This document shows positions 16,182 to 23,887 of a DNA stretch of 23,972 nucleotides, piece after piece (the stretch's first letter is position 1; every line of letters starts with the position of its first letter). The stretch is from positions 1 to 23,972 of the forward strand of contig CAAGEK010000053.1 of assembly GCA_900768845.1 (NCBI GenBank), written 5' to 3'. The notes under the pieces are model-generated. The model searched no databases, was not told the origin of the DNA, and saw only the letters and a list, made by a program, of their open reading frames with translations. Source of the stretch: Alphaproteobacteria bacterium. GTDB taxonomy: Bacteria > Pseudomonadota > Alphaproteobacteria > CAAGCB01 > CAG-977. Both the position numbers and the translations under genes were made by a program.

Positions 16182-17147
16182 ATGTTTTCATTTATCAAAA
16201 GCTTGTTTTCCCGAACTCCGGATTTGATGAAGCTGATGCCCGAAGTACGGGGCACGCTCGTTCCGAACGCGCCTTTGAATAAAATGAACTGGCTGGGCGT
16301 CGGGGGGCCTGCCGAAATTTTATATACGCCCGCGGACGAAGAGGATTTGAGCTGGTTTTTATCGGCGCGCCCGAACGTGCTTGTAACCGTTTTGGGCGGA
16401 GGATCGAACTTGCTGATCCGCGACGGAGGCATCCCCGGCGTTGTCATCCGTCTGGGCAAGGCTTTTTCAAAAATCACCGTGGACGGCGCGATTTTGCGTT
16501 GCGGAGCCGCTGCGAAAAACACCGAAGTCGCCAAGGCCGCTTTGGACGCGGGGTTAAGCGGTTTTGAATTTATGGCGGGCATCCCCGGAACGGTCGGCGG
16601 CGCGTTGAGGATGAACGCCGGAGCGCACGGTTCGGAAATAAAGGACGTCATTCGGGAAATGTCGGGTGTTGACGGCATCGGTACGAAATTTACGATTCAA
16701 AAGGATGAAATGCCGTTGGAATACCGGTCGAACGCCCTGCCCGACAATTGGATTTTCACCGAGGCCGTTTTCGAAGGCCGTCCGGAAAATAAAGAAAATA
16801 TTCAGAAACGTATGACAGAATACAAAGAAGCTCGCGAACGCGCCCAACCTGTCGGATCGCGCACGGCCGGATCGATGTTTAAAAACCCCGTCGGCCTCAA
16901 AGCGTGGCAACTGATTGACAAGGCGGGGTGCCGCGGGTTAAAAATCGGCGGAGCGATGGTTTCGGAGAAGCATTGCAATTTTTTCATAAACACGGGAAAA
17001 GCGACGGCCGAGGATTTTGAAAAGCTTGCCGACGTCGTGCAACAAAGGGTGTTTGAAGCAAGCAATATCATGTTGGAATGGGAAGTGCGGCGCATCGGCG
17101 TTGCGACGAAACGTTCCGGATTTTTCGGAGAAGGCGGAAATGACTAA
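16182..17147 (+). CDS. murB: UDP-N-acetylenolpyruvoylglucosamine reductase
   Basis: A 321-residue FAD enzyme that reduces UDP-GlcNAc-enolpyruvate with NADPH to UDP-MurNAc. FAD-binding GGGSNLLIRD at 72-81, GIPGTVGGALRMNAGA at 133-148, and AGSMFKNP with proton donor Ser231; no type I-specific C-terminal extension, and the compact form plus this serine context agree with type II (alphaproteobacterial and Gram-positive-like) MurB. The ATG 16182 follows AAGGCGAAGGAG; an in-frame upstream ATG (16122) lies inside murC and lacks a site. The last 8 bases overlap ddlB. Confidence 0.96.
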   Translation: MFSFIKSLFSRTPDLMKLMPEVRGTLVPNAPLNKMNWLGVGGPAEILYTPADEEDLSWFLSARPNVLVTVLGGGSNLLIRDGGIPGVVIRLGKAFSKITVDGAILRCGAAAKNTEVAKAALDAGLSGFEFMAGIPGTVGGALRMNAGAHGSEIKDVIREMSGVDGIGTKFTIQKDEMPLEYRSNALPDNWIFTEAVFEGRPENKENIQKRMTEYKEARERAQPVGSRTAGSMFKNPVGLKAWQLIDKAGCRGLKIGGAMVSEKHCNFFINTGKATAEDFEKLADVVQQRVFEASNIMLEWEVRRIGVATKRSGFFGEGGND

Positions 17148-18069
17148 AAAAGTGGCGGTTTTAACGGGCGGATGTTCCGCCGAGCGCGGAGTGTCCCTGT
17201 CCAGCGGAAGGAACGTCCTGCAAGCTTTGAAGGAAGCCGGATACGACGCCTTCCCCCTTGATTTGTCCCATGACCTGATCCCGTTTGTCGAAACGTTGAA
17301 AACCGAACGCCCCGACGTCGTCTTTAACGCGTTGCACGGCAGATACGGCGAAGACGGATGCGTTCAGGGCGTTTTGGATTTGATGCAAATCCCCTATACC
17401 CATTCGGGGCGCATGGCGTCGGCTTTGGCGATGGACAAGATCATGTCCAAAAAACTGTTCCGTATGGCGGGGTTGCCCGTTGCCGTCGACCGCATCGTCA
17501 GCAAGGAAGACATCCTGACCGGCAATGTCCTGCCGCACCCCTATGTTTTAAAGCCCGTCCGCAACGGTTCTTCCGTCGGCGTGTTCATTTGCCGCGACGA
17601 AAACGGGAAACCGTTTGAAGGCGAACGGTATCCTTATGCGGACGACGAAGAGATTATGGCCGAAGAATACATTGACGGCCGCGAACTGACGGTCGCCGTG
17701 ATGAACGGTAAGGCTTTGGGCGTTTTGGAAATCATCCCGAACGAAAAGTTTTATAATTACAAAGCCAAATATTCCGAAGGCGGCGCACGGCACGTCATTC
17801 CCGCGAACCTGCCCGAAGAGGATTATCAAAAAGCCTTGTACATCGCGGAAGAAGCCCACAAAATTCTGGGATGCAGAGGCATTTCGCGCACGGATATGCG
17901 TTATGACGACACGCACCCGAACGAAAAACCGCGTTTCGCCGTTTTGGAAACGAATACGCAACCGGGGATGACCTCTTTGTCTTTGGTTCCCGAAATCGCC
18001 CAACACGCGGGCTTTTCTTACAAAGACATCGTTGTGTGGATGGTGGAGAACGCTCAATGGGGCGAATGA
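17140..18069 (+). CDS. ddlB: D-alanine--D-alanine ligase
   Basis: A 309-residue ATP-grasp ligase that makes the D-Ala-D-Ala dipeptide used by MurF. Glu15 in the GGCSAERGVSL loop, HGRYGEDG at 66-73, KPVRNGSSVGV at 138-148, EEYIDGRELTVAV around 175-187, and ETNTQPGMT at 270-278 with magnesium ligands. Length typical of the short DdlB type. The start ATG 17140 lies within the end of murB and has GGAG upstream. The normally conserved second-glycine loop near the N-terminus reads GGCSAE in place of GGxSAE, which is a usual variant. It overlaps ftsQ. Confidence 0.96.
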   Translation: MTKKVAVLTGGCSAERGVSLSSGRNVLQALKEAGYDAFPLDLSHDLIPFVETLKTERPDVVFNALHGRYGEDGCVQGVLDLMQIPYTHSGRMASALAMDKIMSKKLFRMAGLPVAVDRIVSKEDILTGNVLPHPYVLKPVRNGSSVGVFICRDENGKPFEGERYPYADDEEIMAEEYIDGRELTVAVMNGKALGVLEIIPNEKFYNYKAKYSEGGARHVIPANLPEEDYQKALYIAEEAHKILGCRGISRTDMRYDDTHPNEKPRFAVLETNTQPGMTSLSLVPEIAQHAGFSYKDIVVWMVENAQWGE

Positions 18070-18941
18070 AAAACGGAGAAAACGAACCGAAAGAATCTTT
18101 CACGAACATCCGTCCGTTTACGACGGCGGTTGTTTTGTTGTTGCTTTCGGTTTTCGCCGTTTGGTTTCCCCGATCTTCCTTTTATGCGGAACAAAAGGAT
18201 GGCTTGATTTATATGTTTCAGGAAGCCGCCCTGTCCGCAGGATTGCGTTTGGATGAAATATTTGTCAGCGGGCGCGTCAGAACCCCCAAAAAGGATTTGA
18301 TCGATTCGTTGAATGCGGAACGCGGAATGCCTTTGACTGCGGTCGATTTGAATCTGGCCAGAGAAACGATCCAACGTCTTCCGTGGATAAAAAGCGTGCG
18401 TATCGAACGCCGCTTGCCGTGTTGCCTGTATGTGCGGGTGCAGGAAAGGACGCCCGTTGCGGTGTGGCAACACAACGGCATTTACAATCCTGTCGACGAA
18501 GACGGACAAGTCATTGAAACAACCGCAAAAAAATTAAAAAACCTGCCCTTGGTCGTCGGCGACGACGCTCCGGAAAAAACGCCGGAGCTTTTGAAATTCG
18601 CCGCTCAGGAACCCGAATTGCACGCTCGGGTCAAAGCCGCCGTCCGTGTCGGCCGCCGTCGTTGGAACATCGTTTTGGACGATTTGGACAAGGGAATCAC
18701 GGTCATGTTGCCGGAAAAGGATCCGGCGTCCGCATGGAGCCGTTTGGCCAGACTGAACAGGACTCAGGAAATATTAAAACGCAAGATTACCATGATTGAT
18801 CTGCGTCTGCCGGACAAGTTGACCGTACGGCTGGAAAAAACACAACGGAAAAAGGCCGCCAAGACGAAAACCGGCAACGTCCCTGAAAATGCCGGTGCAG
18901 AAACGAAGCCGGCCGCTTCGCAAAACGGCGAAACGGCTTGA
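18057..18941 (+). CDS. ftsQ: Cell division protein FtsQ
   Basis: A 294-residue bitopic protein: basic cytoplasmic N-terminus, one transmembrane helix at about 21-37 (TTAVVLLLLSVFAVWF), a POTRA domain at about 64-132 (LDEIFVSGRVRTPKKDLIDS and LPWIKSVRIERRLP), then the FtsQ/DivIB beta domain, and a Lys/Ala-rich low-complexity tail after about 255. FtsQ links FtsL-FtsB to the early divisome. ATG 18057 has GGAG 8 bases upstream; ATG 18066 forms an ATGA overlap with the ddlB stop and is a possible alternative. The hydrophilic tail is longer than in many homologs. Confidence 0.93.
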   Translation: MGRMKNGENEPKESFTNIRPFTTAVVLLLLSVFAVWFPRSSFYAEQKDGLIYMFQEAALSAGLRLDEIFVSGRVRTPKKDLIDSLNAERGMPLTAVDLNLARETIQRLPWIKSVRIERRLPCCLYVRVQERTPVAVWQHNGIYNPVDEDGQVIETTAKKLKNLPLVVGDDAPEKTPELLKFAAQEPELHARVKAAVRVGRRRWNIVLDDLDKGITVMLPEKDPASAWSRLARLNRTQEILKRKITMIDLRLPDKLTVRLEKTQRKKAAKTKTGNVPENAGAETKPAASQNGETA

Positions 18942-18945
18942 ACCG

Positions 18946-18952
18946 AGGGGGG
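18946..18952 (+). promoter_or_regulatory. Ribosome binding site deciding the ftsA TTG start
   Basis: AGGGGGG lies 11 bases before TTG 18964. The only in-frame ATG upstream of the conserved region (18889) lies 53 bases inside ftsQ and has no purine-rich site before it. This supports the rare TTG start. Confidence 0.5.
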
Positions 18953-18963
18953 AAAAGAACGCT

Positions 18964-20217
18964 TTGCCGCGCATATTGAACAAAAACGGATTGATTGCAG
19001 CTTTGGACATCGGAACGTCAAAGACGTGCTGTGTTCTGGCGCGTCCCGTTGAAGCGGACAAAGCGTTGATTACCGGAGCCGGATCGCACCGCAGCAAGGG
19101 ATTGAAAAAAGGGATGATCGTCAACCTGCCCGACGTGATCGATTCCGTCCGCAATGCCGTTGAAAATGCGGAAAAAGAAGCCGGAGAACGGATTGAAACC
19201 ATTGTTACGAACGTCACGGCACGACAGTTTTCATCCGAACTGTTGCACGCATCCCTGTCTTTGGGCGGCACGGAAGTCACGCAAAGCGACATCAGCCGTT
19301 TGATTACGAAAGCGCGCAACAAAATCGAAAAGAACGGCGACGAGATTTTGCATTGCATCCCGACGGAATACCGTTTGGACGACGCATTCGACATTCGCGA
19401 TCCGCGCGGTCTGTTCGGGGATACGTTATCCGTATCCTTGCATAAAATATCGACTCCGCCGGCTCCCGTACGGAATATGAACGCCGTTTTGGAACAATGC
19501 CATTTGACGTGCGCACGCAAGGTCGCTTCCCCCTACGCCGCAGGGCTGGCCTGTTTGCGCGAAGAGGAAATGCAACAAGGCAGCGCGGTCATCGACTTGG
19601 GGGCGGGAACGACGGGCATCGGCGTGTTTTACGAAGGTCAGCCCGTATTCGTGTCCCGTCTGCCCGTCGGCGGCAACCACATCACCGAAGATCTGACCGT
19701 AAAGTTTAAAACGGCTTTTGCCGACGCCGAACGCATAAAAACGCTCAACGGTTCGGTCTATCCTTCGGAACGTTACAGCACCGAGGAAATCGACATCCCC
19801 CTGTTGGGCGAAGACGCCCGCATTTCCATATACCGCGTCCCCCGCATCGAAATGGTCAACGTCATCATCATGCGCGTACGTGAAATATTTGAACTGGTGC
19901 GGCGGGAATTGGAGCAAAGCGGATTTTACGATTTATGTCTGAACTTTGTTTTGACCGGCGGCGGAAGCCAGTTGCAGGGCATCCGTGAAATGGCGTCGTC
20001 CGTGTTGCAGAAAAACGCCCGAATCGGGCAACCCGTCGGATTGGAAGACCCGAACGCGATCATCCTGCCGGCGTCCTATCCGATTTATACGGGGTGTTTC
20101 GGTCAGTTGCGCTATGCTCTGAACGCCCGAACCAACATTCCCGCCCACCAAAAAGACCTGCCGAAAAATCAAAACGGAATTATTCGATTTTTTCAGTGGT
20201 TCTTAGATAATTGTTAA
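18964..20217 (+). CDS. ftsA: Cell division protein FtsA
   Basis: A 417-residue actin-fold ATPase that tethers FtsZ to the membrane. Phosphate 1 loop LDIGTSKTC near residue 14, the SHRSKGLKKG region leading into the 1C domain, VIDLGAGTTGIGVF (phosphate 2), VLTGGGSQLQGI (adenosine motif), and a C-terminal amphipathic helix GIIRFFQWFLDN that should insert into the inner membrane. I take TTG 18964 as start (strong site upstream, family length); an ATG at 18889 would add 25 basic residues and overlap ftsQ. It ends 53 bases before ftsZ; TATAAA at 20229-20234 in that gap might be a -10, but no convincing -35 accompanies it. Confidence 0.94.
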   Translation: MPRILNKNGLIAALDIGTSKTCCVLARPVEADKALITGAGSHRSKGLKKGMIVNLPDVIDSVRNAVENAEKEAGERIETIVTNVTARQFSSELLHASLSLGGTEVTQSDISRLITKARNKIEKNGDEILHCIPTEYRLDDAFDIRDPRGLFGDTLSVSLHKISTPPAPVRNMNAVLEQCHLTCARKVASPYAAGLACLREEEMQQGSAVIDLGAGTTGIGVFYEGQPVFVSRLPVGGNHITEDLTVKFKTAFADAERIKTLNGSVYPSERYSTEEIDIPLLGEDARISIYRVPRIEMVNVIIMRVREIFELVRRELEQSGFYDLCLNFVLTGGGSQLQGIREMASSVLQKNARIGQPVGLEDPNAIILPASYPIYTGCFGQLRYALNARTNIPAHQKDLPKNQNGIIRFFQWFLDNC

Positions 20218-20270
20218 AGAGTTTTGTGTATAAAGGTGAAAACCATCTTCTTTGTAAGGAAACGACCGAC

Positions 20271-22070
20271 ATGACGGAAAGCACGCAAACCGAAGCAACC
20301 AGTTATTCGCCGCAGGAAACGGCGCAGGCGGGAACGCCTTCCGCATCTTTGGACATAGGGATGCCACAGCAACAGCCGATCGTTCTTTTAACGCCCAAGA
20401 TTACGGTCATCGGAGTCGGCGGCGCGGGCGGCAACGCGATTAACAACATGATTCAATCGAATCTGGAAGGCGTCAGCTTTGTTGTCGCGAACACCGACGC
20501 TCAGGCTTTGAATTTTTCCATGGCGGAAAAGAAAATCCAGCTGGGATTGGAAACGACCAAAGGTCAGGGCGCGGGAGCCCGTCCCGAAATAGGACGGGAA
20601 TCGGCCGAAGAATCAATCGACCAGATCGCCGAATCGATTGAAGGCGCGAATATGGTCTTTATCACGGCCGGCATGGGCGGCGGCACGGGAACGGGAGCCG
20701 CTCCCGTTTTTGCCAGACTCGCACGCGAACGCGACATTCTGACCGTCGGCGTCGTGACGAAACCCTTCACCTTTGAAGGCCGCCACAGGATGGCCATGGC
20801 CGAAAAAGGCATTGAAGAACTGGCTCAGTACGTTGATACGCTGATTGTCATTCCGAACCAGAACCTGTTTTTGGTGGCCGATGAAAAAATGACTTTCGCC
20901 GACGCTTTCAAGCGTGCGGATCAAGTGTTGCAGGGCGGCGTCAGAAGCATTACCGATTTGATCATCACTCCGGGGATCATCAATCTGGACTTTTCGGACG
21001 TCCGGACGGTCATGACGGAAATGGGGCGCGCCATGATGGGAACGGGCGTCGCCAGCGGGGAAAACCGTGCTTTGGAAGCCGCCGAAGAAGCCATCGCCAA
21101 TCCGCTTTTGGACGACGCTTCGATGACGGGAGCCCGCGGTATTTTGATTAATATCGCCGGCGGCACGGATCTGACTTTGTACGAAGTCGACGAAGCGGCC
21201 AACCGCATCCGTCGGGAAGTCGACCCCGAAGCCAATATCATTTTCGGCGCATCGTTCGATCCTTCTTTAGAGGGATCGGTGCGCGTTTCCGTCGTCGCCA
21301 CAGGCATTTCGCGTCCTCAGGAAGCGGCCAATCCGTTTTCACAATCCGCCGTGTTTCCCGTAACGTCGACACCTTCGTTCACTTCGGCTTTTGCGAAACA
21401 ACCGGCAAGCGCGCCCGCCGCATTCAAAATTCCCGACCCCGTCGCCGAACCGGTGCAGGAAGAAACGGAAGCGGAAATGACGATCGAACCCGAATCGGAA
21501 GAAATCCCTCCCGCCGTTTCCGTCCAGCCTCAGCCCCAACCCAAAACGAGTTCCAGCCTTCCGGCCATGCCGTCGGCGAAAGAGCTGTTCCAGACGGGCG
21601 GGGAAGCGTCGGTTCCCGTTCCGACGTTCGATGCGTTCACTCCCAAACCCGCGATGACGGCTCCTTCCTTCCGCCGTCCCGCCATAACGCCTCAACCCGC
21701 GGGGCAACCGCTGTTCCAAACGCAACAACAGCCTCAACAGCCGCAAACGGTGCAACCGGTTCAACAACCGGCTCAACCCGACTTCCCCGCCGCTCCCCGC
21801 AGAGCGGAAACGGAACAGCCCGCCGCACCGAAAGTGCAAGCTCCGCAACAGGACGAACTGTTTTCGGGACTGCAACCGCCGTCCATTCCTCCCGCAGTCA
21901 AGCCTGTGGAAAAGGAAAAGCCGCGCCCGTCGCTGTTCCAGTTCGTCACCGGCCGTCGTGCCGCCGCCCAGCAACAGGCCGCGGAAGAAAAGCACGACGA
22001 ATATCGGGAAGAACCGAAACTGCCTTCGGAAGAGGAATTGGACATTCCGGCTTTTCTGCGTCAAAGATGA
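20271..22070 (+). CDS. ftsZ: Cell division protein FtsZ
   Basis: A 599-residue tubulin homolog that polymerises into the Z-ring with GTP. GTPase core at about 43-345, with GVGGAGGNA (48-56), tubulin signature GGGTGTG (136-142), and the T7 region NLDFSDVRTVM. Two features are longer than in the E. coli protein (383 aa): an N-terminal extension of about 40 Ser/Thr/Gln-rich residues and a linker of about 230 residues rich in Pro, Gln, Ala and Glu. The conserved C-terminal peptide LDIPAFLRQR binds FtsA. Long linkers are usual in alphaproteobacteria. ATG 20271 follows TAAGGA; the frame is open back to 20211. An intrinsic terminator follows, so it is the last gene of the dcw transcript. Confidence 0.97.
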   Translation: MTESTQTEATSYSPQETAQAGTPSASLDIGMPQQQPIVLLTPKITVIGVGGAGGNAINNMIQSNLEGVSFVVANTDAQALNFSMAEKKIQLGLETTKGQGAGARPEIGRESAEESIDQIAESIEGANMVFITAGMGGGTGTGAAPVFARLARERDILTVGVVTKPFTFEGRHRMAMAEKGIEELAQYVDTLIVIPNQNLFLVADEKMTFADAFKRADQVLQGGVRSITDLIITPGIINLDFSDVRTVMTEMGRAMMGTGVASGENRALEAAEEAIANPLLDDASMTGARGILINIAGGTDLTLYEVDEAANRIRREVDPEANIIFGASFDPSLEGSVRVSVVATGISRPQEAANPFSQSAVFPVTSTPSFTSAFAKQPASAPAAFKIPDPVAEPVQEETEAEMTIEPESEEIPPAVSVQPQPQPKTSSSLPAMPSAKELFQTGGEASVPVPTFDAFTPKPAMTAPSFRRPAITPQPAGQPLFQTQQQPQQPQTVQPVQQPAQPDFPAAPRRAETEQPAAPKVQAPQQDELFSGLQPPSIPPAVKPVEKEKPRPSLFQFVTGRRAAAQQQAAEEKHDEYREEPKLPSEEELDIPAFLRQR

Positions 22071-22085
22071 CAAACGGAAAACATC

Positions 22086-22117
22086 AAAAACGGCCGTTGG
22101 AAACTCCGGCCGTTTTT
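22086..22117 (+). terminator. Intrinsic terminator after ftsZ
   Basis: An 11-bp stem, AAAAACGGCCG pairing with CGGCCGTTTTT (22107-22117), with a 10-base loop and a run of T, 15 bases after the ftsZ stop. It is the first clear terminator since rnpB and closes the dcw operon; the A/T arms make it work on both strands. Confidence 0.88.
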
Positions 22118-22469
22118 ATATGCCCGAAATCCGTCGTCCGGCGTGCCGTTTGCCGACGTGTTTATAAAGTTTGCGAAGAAGGGCTTTGAACCGCACCTGT
22201 AAAAATCGAGAAATAAAGCACAAGTGCGAGAAATGCCCCTTTCCTTCACGAAAGGTGTAAAATACGGAAAAACGTCTTTTTCGGCGCGTGTTTTCCTGAA
22301 AGCTCACTCGGAGTGTTTCCCGCCGCCGCACCCGACCGGAAAAAACGCCCCCTCCCCTAAGAAAAAGCCTTTTATGACAAAACGGTTTTTCAGCCGTTCC
22401 TCCGCCTTTCCCTCCGTTTTCCGCGTCAATTCACATTGCGCCGCTTTTCACACATCCTTTCATCAGACA
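22118..22469. other. Intergenic region upstream of lpxC, no gene supported
   Basis: About 350 bases between the ftsZ terminator and the lpxC control repeats. An 85-codon plus-strand frame at 22224-22481 has no convincing start site, is rich in Pro/Lys/Ser/Phe and looks accidental. Small hairpins are present (CCTTTC/GAAAGG around 22239-22255; CACTC/GAGTG at about 22304-22314; AACGG/CCGTT at 22381-22398), none with a T run. No tRNA or known small RNA was recognised. Confidence 0.5.
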
Positions 22470-22491
22470 TTAACCTTTTAAAAACAAGGGT

Positions 22492-22525
22492 TAACAAAGG
22501 GTTTATGTAACAAAGCGTAACAAAG
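22492..22525 (+). repeat. Three TAACAAAG direct repeats upstream of lpxC promoter
   Basis: TAACAAAG occurs at 22492-22499, 22508-22515 and 22518-22525, spaced 16 and 10 bp, ending 6 bp before the likely -35 of lpxC. The 10-bp spacing places two copies on one helix face. TTAACC (22470-22475) and GGTTAA (22489-22494) also form an inverted repeat just upstream. This resembles an activator or regulator array; the factor is not known. Confidence 0.6.
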
Positions 22526-22531
22526 CTTGAT

Positions 22532-22560
22532 TTGATAATGAAGGCCGGCATTGCTAAAAC
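22532..22560 (+). promoter_or_regulatory. Candidate lpxC promoter
   Basis: TTGATA (22532-22537, 5 of 6), 17-bp spacer, TAAAAC (22555-22560, 4 of 6). Predicted start near 22567, giving a leader of about 35 nt to ATG 22602. It lies after the ftsZ terminator, so lpxC is probably transcribed separately from the dcw operon. Confidence 0.5.
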
Positions 22561-22601
22561 GTATGTATGGAAAAACCTTTAAAGAACCGAAGAGGCTGAT
22601 C

Positions 22602-23543
22602 ATGAACGTGGAAAAATATATGCAGAAGACGATTAAACATGAAATCTCCTGCGTCGGCACGGGATTGCATACGGGAAACAAAATTTCCATGACCCTGAAA
22701 CCGGCGGAACCGAATACGGGAATCGTATTTCACCGCACCGATATCGCCGGACAGGACGCTTATATCCCCGCCCTTCATGATTATGTCATCGATACGCGCA
22801 TGTGTACCTGCATCGGCAACAAAGACGGCGTAAGAGTTGCGACGATTGAACATTTGATGGCCGCCATCCATGCAATGGGCGTCAACAACCTGTTGATTGA
22901 CATCAACGGCCCCGAAACCCCTGTCATGGACGGCAGTTCGGCTCCGTTCGTGTTTTTGCTGGAATGTGCGGGAATCAAAGTCCAGCGCGCCCCCGTCAAA
23001 GCCATCCGCATTTTAAAACCCGTTTCGTTCAAAGACGGCGATAAGGAAGTCACTTTGCGCCCCACTGACGGCGAAGGTTTGAATATGCATTTTGAAATCG
23101 ACTTTGACGCTCCGGTCATCGGGCATCAGGAAGCCGATTTGACACTGTCGGCGTCGAACTTTAAAAATTCGTTCTGCCGCGCCCGCACGTTCGGTTTTTT
23201 GAAAGACATCGAAATGTTGCGTTCCATCGGTTTGGCACGCGGCGGATCGCTGGATAATGCGATTCTGGTCAATGACAATATGATTATGAACAAAGACGGC
23301 TTGCGCTACAAAAACGAATTTGCGCGCCACAAAATGTTGGACGCCGTCGGTGATTTGTATATGTCGGGATACACTTTCGTTGCGGATTTTTGCGGTAAAA
23401 GATCCGGCCACACGCAAACGAACGCTTTGCTGTCGGCAATGTTCGCCGATCCGTCCTGTTATGAAATCGTTGATTTGATGACGACGGGTTCCGATCACGA
23501 AGAAGCCCCTTCCGTTGAAGATTTGCGTCGCGATTGTGCATAA
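22602..23543 (+). CDS. lpxC: UDP-3-O-acyl-N-acetylglucosamine deacetylase
   Basis: A 313-residue zinc enzyme that removes the acetyl group from UDP-3-O-acyl-GlcNAc, the committed step of lipid A synthesis, in the cytoplasm. IEHLMAAIH gives catalytic Glu83 and ligand His84; ARHKMLDAVGDL gives ligands His243 and Asp247; SGHTQTNALL gives His270. Length is normal. ATG 22602 has GAGG upstream; an in-frame ATG at 22551 lies within the promoter. Its place after ftsZ is conserved in proteobacteria. Because it has a promoter, a repeat array and its own terminator, it is likely regulated alone. It implies an outer membrane with lipopolysaccharide or lipid A. Confidence 0.97.
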   Translation: MNVEKYMQKTIKHEISCVGTGLHTGNKISMTLKPAEPNTGIVFHRTDIAGQDAYIPALHDYVIDTRMCTCIGNKDGVRVATIEHLMAAIHAMGVNNLLIDINGPETPVMDGSSAPFVFLLECAGIKVQRAPVKAIRILKPVSFKDGDKEVTLRPTDGEGLNMHFEIDFDAPVIGHQEADLTLSASNFKNSFCRARTFGFLKDIEMLRSIGLARGGSLDNAILVNDNMIMNKDGLRYKNEFARHKMLDAVGDLYMSGYTFVADFCGKRSGHTQTNALLSAMFADPSCYEIVDLMTTGSDHEEAPSVEDLRRDCA

Positions 23544-23569
23544 AGACTTTTTTTTCTTAAACATACGAG

Positions 23570-23596
23570 GGCGGAGAATTTTTTCTCCGCCTTTTT
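23570..23596 (+). terminator. Intrinsic terminator after lpxC
   Basis: A 9-bp stem GGCGGAGAA / TTCTCCGCC with a TTTT loop followed by five T, 26 bases after the lpxC stop. Confidence 0.9.
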
Positions 23597-23887
23597 CGTT
23601 TGACGGCTATGCGCAAAGTCCGCTTGATGAAATCAATCCCGACGCTGTCATCAACGACTTTGCCCGAAACTTTACAAAAGCTTTAACGCTTTCCCGCGAA
23701 TTGCGAACGATTGAACGTGCGAAAACGGAAATTCCGCTTTCCTCCTTTAACGAACGGACGGAAAATCTCTCTTTTTCCGGAATGAAAGAGCCTGTTTCGC
23801 ACCTTCCTTTTTCCCTCTCGGACTTGAAAAACGATTCAAAACGTGCGAAGATGCAATTATTACGTTGCTTTAAAAAGGAACTCTCTT
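23597..23887. other. Region between lpxC terminator and last gene
   Basis: About 290 bases. One plus-strand frame is open across all of it and reads as moderately protein-like (for example INPDAVINDFARNF, then TLSRELRTIERAKTEI), but it has no start codon after the lpxC terminator and would begin inside lpxC, so I do not call a gene. A candidate promoter TTCAAA (23835-23840), 17 bp, TATTAC (23858-23863) lies near its end and could serve the next gene. Confidence 0.4.

Noticed and set aside
21339..22073. 244-codon minus-strand frame inside ftsZ
   Set aside because: It is antisense to the low-complexity linker of FtsZ; its Arg/Leu-rich sequence reflects the complement of Pro/Gln codons.
22224..22481. 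85-codon frame upstream of lpxC
   Set aside because: No recognisable domain, odd composition, no good ribosome binding site, and it runs into the repeat array of the lpxC promoter.
22470..22494. CtrA-type site (TTAA-N7-TTAA) upstream of lpxC
   Set aside because: The TTAA half-sites are spaced 4 and 9 bases, not 7, so the consensus is not met.
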